Assembly: GCA_034440635.1 (NCBI GenBank)
Contig: JAOTON010001140.1
Coordinates: forward strand, 62,001 to 126,000
DNA from: Lepas anatifera
Lineage: Eukaryota; Arthropoda; Thecostraca; Lepadidae
DNA length: 64,000 nt
Direction: 5' to 3'
The notes below the pieces were generated by a model, which searched no databases, was not told where the DNA came from, and was given only the letters and a program-made list of their open reading frames with translations. The position numbers and the translations under genes were made by a program. Below, in pieces: positions 23,101 to 35,100 of this stretch; the first letter of the stretch is position 1, and every line of letters begins with the position of its first letter.

Positions 23101-26100
23101 CCGTGCCTCAATGAGGGGGCCTTCACCCTTTACCAGCCCGTTTATACCAGTGGAGCCCCCACTCTCTCTCCCCACTCCCCCTACGGGCGCCCCCACCTTC
23201 TAACAATCCGCTCTATACCAGTGGCGCCTCCATGGTGCAGCATTGATGTCTCGTTTTTGCTCCAACCGCGCCCCCACGCGTCATTGTTGGCGCCCCATCT
23301 TTTGGAACCCCGAATGTACCACCGGTGCCCCCATTGGGCATCAAAGGTGCCTTCGTTTCACTCCAACGGCGCCCCCAAGCCTCTTCCACCTCTTGACATT
23401 CCGCTATATACTACCGGCACCCTACTCTTCACTACGGGCGCCCCCATCTTCTAAAAATCCGTTCTATATCACTGGCGCCTCCAAGGTGCAGCATTGATGT
23501 CTTCTGTGCACTCCACCGGCGCCCCCCCACGCTTCACCATGGGCGCCTCTGTTTTTTAGAGCCGCTCTTTACCATTGGCGCCCCTGTGGTACATCATTGG
23601 TGCCTTTTTGCTCAAATGGCGCCGCCATGCCTCTTTGAGGGGGCATTCACCCTTTACCAGCCCGTTTTATACCAGTGGAGCCCCCACTCTGTCTCCCCGC
23701 TACGTACTACTGGATCCCCACTCCCCACTACGGGCGCCCCCACCTTCTAACAATCCGCTCTATACCACTGGCGCCTCCATGGTGCAGCATTAATGTCTCG
23801 TTTTTTGCTCCAACGCCGCCCCCACGCGTCACTGTAAGCACCCCATCTTTTGAAACCCCGCATGTACCACCGGCGCCCCTATGGTGCATCATTGGTGCCT
23901 TCGTGTCACTCCACTGGTGCCCCCAAGCCTCTTCCAACTCTTGACATCCCGCTATATACTACCGGCGCCCCACTCTTCACTACGGGCGCCCACATCTTCT
24001 AGAAATCCGCTCTATATCACTGGCGCCTCAATGGTGCAGCATTGATGTCTCGTTTTTGCTCCAGCGGCGCCCCCACGCATCACTGTGGGCGCCCCATCTT
24101 TTGGAACCACGCATGTATCACCGGCGCCCCCATTGGGCAGCATTGGTGCCTTCGTTTCACTCCACCGGCGCCCCCAAGCCTCATCGTGGGCTCTCCCACT
24201 TCTTGGCATCCGGCTATAAACTATTGGCGCCCCAATCCTCACCACGGGCGCCCCCACCTTCGGAAAATCCGCTCTATACCACTGCCGCCTCCATGGTGCG
24301 GCATTGATGTCTCGTTTTTGCTCCAACGGCGCCCCCACGCGTTACTGTGGGCGCCCTACCTTTTGAACCCTCATGTACCACCGGTGCCCCCATTGGGCAT
24401 CATTGGTGTCTTCTGTGTACTTCACCGGCGCTCCACGCTTCACCGTGGGCGCCTTTGCTTTTTAGAGCCGATCTTCACCATTGGCGCCCCCGTGGTACAT
24501 CATTGGTGCCTTTTTGGCTCAAATGGCGCCCCCATGCCTCACTGAGGGGATCTTCACCTTTTACCAGCCCGTTTTATACCAGTGAGCCCCCACTCTCTCC
24601 CCGCTATGTACTACTGGATCCCCACTCCCCACTACGGTCGCCCCCACTTTCTAACAATCCGCTCTATGCCACTGGCGCCCCCATGGTTCATCATTGGTGC
24701 TTTCGTTTCACTCCACCGGCGCCCCCAAGCCTCATTGTGGGCTCTCCCACTTCTTGGTATCCCGCTATAAACTATTGGCGCCCCAATCCTCACTACGGGC
24801 GCCCCCACCTTCGGAAAATCCGCTCTATACCACTGGCGCCTCCATGGTGCAGCATTGATGTCTCGTTTTTACTTCAACGGCGCCGCCACGCGTCACTGTG
24901 GGCGCCCCATGTGCTGAAACCCTGCATGTACCCACTCTCTCTCCCCGCTATGTACTACTGGATCCCCACTCCCCACTACGGTCGCCCCCACTTTCTAACA
25001 ATCCGCTCTATGCCACTGGCGCCCCCATGGTTCATCATTGGTGCTTTCGTTTCACTCCACCGGCGCCCCCAAGCCTCATTGTGGGCTCTCCCACTTCTTG
25101 GTATCCCGCTATAAACTATTGGCGCCCCAATCCTCACCACGGGCGCCCCCACCTTCGGAAAATCCGCTCTATACCACTGCCGCCTCCATGGTGCAGCATT
25201 GATGTCTCGTTTTTGCTCCAACGGCGCCCCCACGCGTTACTGTGGGCGCCCTACCTTTTGAACCCTCATGTACCACCGGTGCCCCCATTGGGCATCATTG
25301 GTGTCTTCTGTGCACTCCACCGGCGCGGCGCCCCCACGCTTCACTGTGGGCACCCCCTGCTTTTTGGACCCGCTCTTTCCTCTGCGCCCGCATGGTGCAT
25401 AATTGGTGAGTTTCTTTTTTAATATCAAACGGCACCCCCATGCCCCATTGAGGGGGTCTTCACCTTTCAACAGCCCCTCCCATACCACCCGAGCCCCACT
25501 CTTATGATGCATTATTGTTGTCTGCTTTTAGCTTTATGGGCGCCTTCCCCGCCTCTTTCCACCATCTTTTGACACATCGTTTTGTATCACTGGCGCCCCC
25601 ATAATGAATCATTGGTGCCTGTTCTTTGCTCCACCGGCGCCTTCATTTCCAGCCGTGGGCTCATCGGGAGCGCCCCCACATTTCGACAAACCGCTGTCTG
25701 GCGGCACCCATGGTACACATTGGTGATTTTCTTTCGCTCCATTGGTGCCCCCACACTTCACTATAGGCGCCCACATATTTCTGCTGATTGCTTGATGAAT
25801 CATTGGTATCTTACTTTTGCTCTATCGGCGCCCAACCACATCCCCACCACGCGCCACTATTGGCGCCCCAACTTTTGACAGCATGCCCTGTGCCTCCATG
25901 GTGCATGATGGGTGCCTATCGTTAGCTCCATGAATGCACCAACACATCCCTGCCAGAAACCCCATGCAGCTTCTCTTTACTTTGAATTTCTTGCATCCCA
26001 AACGTGGCCCGTTGTCTTACCAGCGCCTCCCCTTGACAGCTCCCACAAATTTCACTGAATGCGAGTACCCCCAAGCTTTATCACCGGAAGCTCCAAACTT

Positions 26101-29100
26101 CAGCTTTGGTGTCTCCTTGATTACCAAATTGCGCCGTCAGCGCTTTTCCCATGCACTGTCTTCTCTCTGTTGCCCAACCAGTGCCCTGTTCGTGTACCCC
26201 CTTCTACCCTGTTGTTACCCTACCAGTGTCCCTATGATGGATTATTTGCTCCCACAGACGCTCCACTGACGGTTCCACGCCTATGTGCTGCAGGCGCCCC
26301 TTGCCTGCACCACCCGTATCCATAACTCCAGTCTCGGTATCGCCTCGGTGAAGTATCAGCGTCCCCCCGATGCACTATCACCATTACCATCCCTCGCCCG
26401 AAAGCCCAAATAACTAACTGACTAACTCACCACACTTCCCCCGGCTATAGACCACCGGCGTCCCACAGGGTGTACCACCGTACCACACTGAACTTTTGGC
26501 ACTCCCATGCTGCATCACCGCTGGACTCATTTATATACCTAAGCACTCCCTCATATATGATGCCCCCGGGTCACTAATAGGCGTCACACTTCAACGTGGA
26601 CCACCCTCATCGATTTTTTGACGCCCTCTTCTTTGTGGTTAGGCGCCCATATTTCACGATTGGCCGCCCTTTTCAGCTCTAGAGCGCCCCACTGCAACAT
26701 GGACCACCCGTGCCTACCTTTGGCCGCCCTCTTCTGCATGATTGTTCTCCTGTTCTCCACTATTGACCGCTCCTTTGCAGATCTAGGGCGCCTCACTTCA
26801 ATGTGGACTCCTCATTCACCTCCGGACGCCCTCTATTTTGTGGTTGGGAACCCCATTTTTCACGTTTGGCCACCCTTTTTCAGCGCTTGGCGGACCTCTG
26901 CGACGTGGACCACCGTCATGTACCTACAGGCGCCCTTAACATTGTGACTGGGCTCCCCGTTTTCACAATTGACCCGCTTTTCAGCCCTAGGGTGCCCCAC
27001 TGCAACGTGGACTGCCCTCATCCATTTTAAGCCGCTCTCTTCTGTATCATTGCGCGCACCTTCTCCACTGCTGGCCGCTCTTGTGCAGCTTTAGAGCACC
27101 CCACTTCACCGTGGACTGCCCTCATTCACCTCTGGCCGCCATCCGCTTTGTGGTTCAGAACCCCTATATCATGATTGACCGTCCCTTTTAGCTCTAAAGC
27201 GGCCCACCGTAAAATTGATCGCTTTGATCAACTTTTGACTGCCCGCAAGTGCATGATTGCGCGCCCATTTTTCACAATTGTCTGTTTTTTTCTTAGCCTT
27301 GGGGCGCCCCACTTTTACGTGTACCGCCTTCAACTTCGGATGTCCTCTACTTTGTGTTCGGGTGCTCCAATTTCACGATTAACCGCTCTTTTTCAGCCTT
27401 AGGGCATCCCACGGACCCACTGCAACATGGCACTACCATAGCACATGGACAGCTCTCAGCTTTGAGTGGTAACAATTGCCCCGAGTTCTTTTAATGTATG
27501 GTTTGGGTATCGATTGGTGTCATTTTGCTCCGTTACCACGCAGGATCCCCAGGGTGCATTCATGCCCATCCGATGTGTGGTCGTGTGCCCGTCCAATATG
27601 TGGATGTGTTGTCTTTTGCAACAAGAACATGCTACGATGGAATAAAGGGACTGGTAAAAATGTAAGTGAGGAATAACAGCCTGATGCTCATATTATATAA
27701 AACTTGTTCGAAAATTAACAGTCAATATATTTCACCCATGGGGCATGGTCACGACAGCGAATGGACAGGTGGCAGAATTTTACAACATTTGAAAATTTAG
27801 AATTATGATACACACGCGTGGTTGCCTAATACACTTTCAATTCTTACTATATCTTGTACATACATTTCCATTCCAAGCTTATATGTATATATATATAGTA
27901 GTATTCAATTATTCTCACATTCTCCGTACATTCATTTCTAGATATAAACAGCTCACATACATTTCAACACATAGCTACAATTTATACAACTTGCCTATTA
28001 TGATGATGACTATTGGTATTGCATGGGCTTCAGAAGGGTCCAGGAGGATGACATTATGTTTAGCTGGGGTTTATTTTTCCGAATTTCAATAGATTCGCTG
28101 ATTTTAACCTCTGCAACATCTTTGCAGAGCCTAAGAATTTTAATGTTTAGTTTAGTGTGGTCTATATTAGTGATTTGAGGATGCTCGTTTTTGAAATGTT
28201 CGCCGAAGGGTGTATTTTTAGTTTTGTTTCTTGCGTCTCTGAGGTGTTCCATGTATCTTTCTCTGATCATACGCTTACTTTCACCAATGTAAATTTTGGA
28301 GCAGAGTTGACAAGTAATTTCATAAACGGAGTTCCGCTGGTGGCATCCACCTTCCAGTCCCGCCATGCAGCAGAAGCAGCGTCTGTTGCCGGCGGGACAT
28401 GGAGGTGGGTCTAGGGCCGATCTAGTGATTTTGTTAGCTAACGTTTTCCCGCTTAACCATGTGATCTGGAACGGTAGTTTTGAAGTTTTGACGGCATGGG
28501 ATACTTTATGGGAAAGCTCATCGTCTATGAAGGGTAGCCTAATGTAAGTGCGTTCATCTGTTTTAGGACGGGTTAGCTTCGTAATGTTCTCTCGGAACAG
28601 TCTAGTTTTAGTTCGCTGGATCAAATTGTTAGGATACCCGTTCATTTTAAAGATATTTTCAATTTTGAGCAGACCACGTTTTTGAGCTTCTTTGTCTGAT
28701 CCAACCCTTTTAGCTCGGAGTAGCTGGGAATACAGAATTGACTTTTTTGTTTGAATGGAATGAGCCGAATTGTAGGGGAGGATTATTGGAGCTGCCATCG
28801 GCTTGATATATAACTCCGTACAATATTTGCCATTAGGATGAATAGTGAGCGTTGTGTCAAGGAATGCTAAGCTATTACTCTCCGATTGGTCCGTTCGTTC
28901 GATGGAAAATTTTAGAGATGGATGAAAGCTGTTAATGGACTGATAAAATGAGTCTAGAAGCTTAGAGCCATGACACCAAATTCCAAGTATATCATCAATA
29001 TATCTTATGTAGATAAGGGGTTGATGGTCGAGTGAGGCAAGGAAAAGAGATTCTACTGCGTCCATAAAAACAATGGCGATCGGTGGGGCTATTCTACTTC

Positions 29101-32100
29101 CCATTGCTATACCTGTCTTTTGTCGGTAGAACTGTTGGCCAAATCTGAGATAGTTATTCTGTAAGCAATGATGCAGAAGTTTATCAATGTCATGTAGTTC
29201 TAGTCCAGAGAAGTTTATTTGGTTTTGGTGTTTTTTCATTAGATTCATTGTTGCTGAGATCGCCTCTTGAATGGGTATGTTTCCGTAAAGATTAGTTACA
29301 TCGACAGTGAAAGCAATAGTACCTTTGGGCATTGTCTGTGGAAATTTGGCTTTGATCTTCGAAAGGTAGGTGTATGTGTTTTCTATGTGCGCCGGAACAA
29401 AAACTAGCAGTTGTGATATGATCTGTTCTAGGAGCCAACTCAATTTGTCCAGCGGATCTCCGCAGGCTGATACGATGGGTCGCAGTGGTATATCTTTTTG
29501 TGTGTCTTGGGTAAGCCATAAAGTTCAGCTGTGCGTGATCCTGAAGGTTTGATGGCTCGAATGATCTTATCTGGAATTTTGTCTACCATAGTATCATGAA
29601 TTATGCTCCTGGTCTTGATATCTAACTTTTTAGTGGGGTTCTTTTTTACTTTCATATAATCTGTTGTTATTTGGGACGCTTTTTCTACATAGTCGCTCCT
29701 ATCCATAATGACAAAGCCTTTACATTTGTCGGACCTTTTCACTATCAAATCCTCGTTTGACCGAAGCTGTTTCAATTGATTTAAGTCCTCTTGGCTGTGG
29801 TTAGGAGTTAATTTAGAACGATGGTTTTTAAACAAAGATATTATTTTCTGTTTGAGTTTACTTAGTTTTCCCTCTGTTGTCGGGTCAGAAGTTGGTGCCA
29901 TCTTTGTATCTGTGTCACCAAACCGGGGTGTGGGTATTTTACCAATGAGGGCCTGTTCGTCCTGGTTGTCATCTCTAATGGGCTGTGATACCTGGTCTAG
30001 ATTCACATTGCCTTGAGATTTTTTGTCCTCAATGCAGCGCTTCCATCTAAGAGCAAAAGCACCCCTTTCAAAACCCGTTTCTGCTTGCTGAATAGTAGAC
30101 CTGGTGATTTTCGTCGTCAAGGCAAAGTTAGGACCAAGGCTTAAGAGGTTAGTTAGTGTTGCAGAAATGGCTTGTTTAGATAGGTTTTGGATCCGAGGAG
30201 GTAACAAGTGCCCAGCAATACAATTACCGCAAATACAGGTATTAGCGATCTCCCATCGTTCAATACCCTCTGTCCAGGGATCTAGATCCTGTCCGGGCAT
30301 TTTGTCACAAGAATCACAAACACACATCATAGAATCCTGCCAGCTCTCTTCTACTAGTCCTATGCCTTCGTCTACCATCTGGTCATCCCCTACTTTGTCC
30401 TGCCCAGCAATTATATTTACGGCCTCAGATAAAGTTTCTAATCCTTCTGAATTCCCCTCATCCGAATAATCACACAGCTCACCCAGTTCAATCCCTACTG
30501 AAGAAAAATATTCGCCATCTAGCTTGTCATCGCAAGAATTACACACACAAAATACGCTATCATACCAAATCTCCTCAGTGACTCCTATTTGAGAGTCTAG
30601 CCTTAAACCATCCTTCCTTGTAATACTGTTCCCGGCACTAGTGTCTTTCTCTACAACTGTTAAATTATTACATCCACCCAGAAAATCTTGGGCATCATAC
30701 CATGTATCCATAGTAGGTGGTTGGTCTTCAGTCATCATCTGCCGTCTTCTTGGTCTTCGGATTATATCTGATGTTGAAGTCTCCTGCTCATATGGTGGTT
30801 CTGTATTCATTTCTGCTACAGTGACATCTGCTTCTGTAGTTGCTTCATCTGCGTCCGTCGTTGCGCGATTGTGCTTGCGATGATGAAGGAGCGCCAACTT
30901 GTTTTTATGCGTCTTCTTGCTCTTCATGGCTGTCTCGGCGTATACAGAGTTCCCTCTTCGGCATGTAAATCCCCACAGTGGATGCGTTCGAGCATTTTGT
31001 TTCGTTCTGACTTCTTCGCGACGAAGATATGCTTGAGTTCTGAAGGCTATTTTTATTTCTTCATTCAAGAGCTTTCTAAAGAATGTTTCTCTAATCTTCT
31101 TTTTCGCACTATTGTTACCGAAATCACCTACTTTGTCACTGATGAATTTGGGCGTTAAATTATTTTTGCGACATTTTACTAGAAAAGATATCCGGGTGTC
31201 CACTTTCGCTTGTTTTTCGGCATTTGTTACGATTTTGATTAACTCTCCGCGGTGGCTGCGCACTGGTTCTTTGAAAATGATGTCTTGGAGAGCTATTTTG
31301 AGCATGATGATAAATATGTAAGTGAGGAATAACAGCCTGATGCTCATATTATATAAAACTTGTTCGAAAATTAACAGTCAATATATTTCACCCATGGGGC
31401 ATGGTCACGACAGCGAATGGACAGGTGGCAGAATTTTACAACATTTGAAAATTTAGAATTATGATACACACGCGTGGTTGCCTAATACACTTTCAATTCT
31501 TACTATATCTTGTACATACATTTCCATTCCAAGCTTATATGTATATATATAGTAGTATTCAATTATTCTCACATTCTCCGTACATTCATTTCTAGATATA
31601 AACAGCTCACATACATTTCAACACATAGCTACAATTTATACAACTTGCCTATTATGATGATGACTATTGGTATTGCATGGGCTTCAGAAGGGTCCAGGAG
31701 GATGACATTATGTTTAGCTGGGGTTTATTTTCCGAATTTCAATAGATTCGCTGATTTTAACCTCTGCAACATCTTTGCAGAGCCTAAGAATTTTAATGTT
31801 TAGTTTAGTGTGGTCTATATTAGTGATTTGAGGATGCTCGTTTTTGAAATGTTCGCCGAAGGGTGTATTTTTAGTTTGTTTCTTGCGTCTCTGAGGTGTT
31901 CCATGTATCTTTCTCTGATCATACGCTTACTTTCACCAATGTAAATTTTGGAGCAGAGTTGACAAGTAATTTCATAAACGGAGTTCCGCTGGTGGCATCC
32001 ACCTTCCAGTCCCGCCATGCAGCAGAAGCAGCGTCTGTTGCCGGCGGGACATGGAGGTGGGTCTAGGCCGATCTAGTGATTTTGTTAGCTAACGTTTTCC

Positions 32101-35100
32101 CGCTTAACCATGTGATCTGGAACGGTAGTTTTGAAGTTTTGACGGCATGGGATACTTTATGGGAAAGCTCATCGTCTATGAAGGGTAGCCTAATGTAAGT
32201 GCGTTCATCTGTTTTAGGACGGGTTAGCTTCGTAATGTTCTCTCGGAACAGTCTAGTTTTAGTTCGCTGGATCAAATTGTTAGGATACCCGTTCATTTTA
32301 AAGATATTTTCAATTTTGAGCAGACCACGTTTTTGAGCTTCTTTGTCTGATCCAACCCTTTTAGCTCGGAGTAGCTGGGAATACAGAATTGACTTTTTTG
32401 TTTGAATGGAATGAGCCGAATTGTAGGGGAGGATTATTGGAGCTGCCATCGGCTTGATATATAACTCCGTACAATATTTGCCATTAGGATGAATAGTGAG
32501 CGTTGTGTCAAGGAATGCTAAGCTATTACCTTCCGATTGGTCCGTTCGTTCGATGGAAAATTTTAGAGATGGATGAAAGCTGTTAATGGACTGATAAAAT
32601 GAGTCTAGAAGCTTAGAGCCATGACACCAAATTCCAAGTATATCATCAATATATCTTATGTAGATAAGGGTTGATGGTCGAGTGAGGTAAGGAAAAGTAG
32701 AATCTCTTTTCCTTGCCTCACTCGACCATCAACCCCTTATCTACATAAGATATATTGATGATATACTTGGAATTTGGTGTCATGGCTCTAAGCTTCTAGA
32801 CTCATTTTATCAGTCCATTAACAGCTTTCATCCATCTCTAAAATTTTCCATCGAACGAACGGACCAATCGGAGAGTAATAGCTTAGCATTCCTTGACACA
32901 ACGCTCACTATTCATCCTAATGGCAAATATTGTACGGAGTTATATATCAAGCCGATGGCAGCTCCAATAATCCTCCCCTACAATTCGGCTCATTCCATTC
33001 AAACAAAAAAGTCAATTCTGTATTCCCAGCTACTCCGAGCTAAAAAGGGTTGGATCAGACAAAGAAGCTCAAAAACGTGGTCTGCTCAAAATTGAAAATA
33101 TCTTTAAAATGAACGGGTATCCTAACAATTTGATCCAGCGAACTAAAACTAGACTGTTCCGAGAGAACATTACGAAGCTAACCCGTCCTAAAACAGATGA
33201 ACGCACTTACATTAGGCTACCCTTCATAGACGATGAGCTTTCCCATAAAGTATCCCATGCCGTCAAAACTTCAAAACTACCGTTCCAGATCACATGGTTA
33301 AGCGGGAAAACGTTAGCTAACAAAATCACTAGATCGGCCTAGACCCACCCTCCATGTCCCGCCGGCAACAGACGCTGCTTCTGCTGCATGGCGGGACTGG
33401 AAGGTGGATGCCACCAGCGGAACTCCGTTTATGAAATTACTTGTCAACTCTGCTCCAAAATTTACATTGGTGAAAGTAAGCGTATGATCAGAGAAAGATA
33501 CATGGAACACCTCAGAGACGCAAGAAACAAAACTAAAAATACACCCTTCGGCGAACATTTCAAAAACGAGCATCCTCAAATCACTAATATAGACCACACT
33601 AAACTAAACATTAAAATTCTTAGGCTCTGCAAAGATGTTGCAGAGGTTAAAATCAGCGAATCTATTGAAATTCGGAAAAATAAACCCCAGCTAAACATAA
33701 TGTCATCCTCCTGGACCCTTCTGAAGCCCATGCAATACCAATAGTCATCATCATAATAGGCAAGTTGTATAAATTGTAGCTATGTGTTGAAATGTATGTG
33801 AGCTGTTTATATCTAAAAATGAATGTACGGAGAATGTGAGAATAATTGAATACTACTATATATATATACATATAAGCTTGGAATGGAAATGTATGTGCAA
33901 GATATAGTAAGAATTGAAAGTGTATTAGGCAACCACGCGTGTGTATCATAATTCTAAATTTTCAAATGTTGTAAAATTCTGCCACCTGTCCATTCGCTGT
34001 CGTGACCATGCCCCATGGGTGAAATATATTGACTGTTAATTTTCGAACAAGTTTTATATAATATGAGCATCAGGCTGTTATTCCTCACTTACATATTTAT
34101 CATCATGCTCAAAATAGCTCTCCAAGACATCATTTTTTTGGACTGGTAAAAGTAATGTTTCTTGTGAAGCAAATTTTGAGCACATATACCAATATCCCTT
34201 AAATGTGTTAAAAAACATTTCGGATCTATTGATAACCCTATAAGCGGTTGACTTTGATCATTTAATTATTTTGCCGATGTGTTTTTTTTTTGCAGTGCCA
34301 CTAATGAAAGGCTGTGTCCAGACAGCAATGCGAAATTCCCACGTCATCTGTGTAAGAAAAACATTGAGAGCTCGGCAGGAGGCACCTGCATAATTTTGGT
34401 TGCGTCCTCTCCCACATGTTTGTAAGCAGCAAAAGTTTCGCCTTATGTAGAATATCATGGATTTATCACTATCCACTCTGCGCAGACAGGGTAAACTGCA
34501 ACGACTGGTTCGCAAAATCTCCAAAGGCCGTCTCTGCGTAAATTCTGCTTCAAAACGTAATCCAGGTAGAAGTTGCCCTGTTTACTTGTTGCTTATTTAA
34601 CTAGAGGCACTTTGAGAAATTCTTCCTTTTCTTGGCAACGTGTTTTTTTAATCGGCACTTTTTCAAATGACATCACAAATACGCAAAATTAGCATCACAA
34701 AGATCCATGATACCAAAGGCTGATCCCCAAATGGTAGTCTGACCGCCCCCGGAGACTTCGCTTCCCTCTTATCGAAATCCTGGATCGTCCCTGTACCCAG
34801 CCCTCTCGGTTGTTGATCAGTGATAGATAAGCTCGGTCAGTGTTGATCAGGTGCAATCTCTAACATCATCACCTTGGATAGGTTGAGTTTGCGGCCGGTT
34901 GACAGAGCTGGAAAATGCCTAAGTAATCGGGGAAGGAGAGTTTATTGGGTGATGGAACTATAGTAGGGAGGAACAGAAACGTAGTAAAGGGGTGGGGCGG
35001 CTAGCACAGTCGCATGAGAGGCACCCGAAGGGAAAAGATCGCGCGAATGGCAGCCGGGCTACGCCAATCTATGACCAACCGTAAACCTCGGGGACCAGCA

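Noticed and set aside
24347..25114. 255-codon open frame and similar long frames on both strands at 22.5-25.5 kb
   Set aside because: They lie in the ~103-bp satellite, appear on both strands and repeat with the unit. Stop-poor repeats of this kind give spurious frames.
33313..33597. Minus-strand frame in the inverted Penelope copy
   Set aside because: It is the antisense shadow of the GIY-YIG region.
27648..34151. LTR retrotransposon or retrovirus, suggested by the direct repeats at 27.66 and 31.32 kb
   Set aside because: The RT has the Penelope pattern with a GIY-YIG endonuclease, there is no protease, integrase or gag, and the direct repeats are partial tandem element copies.
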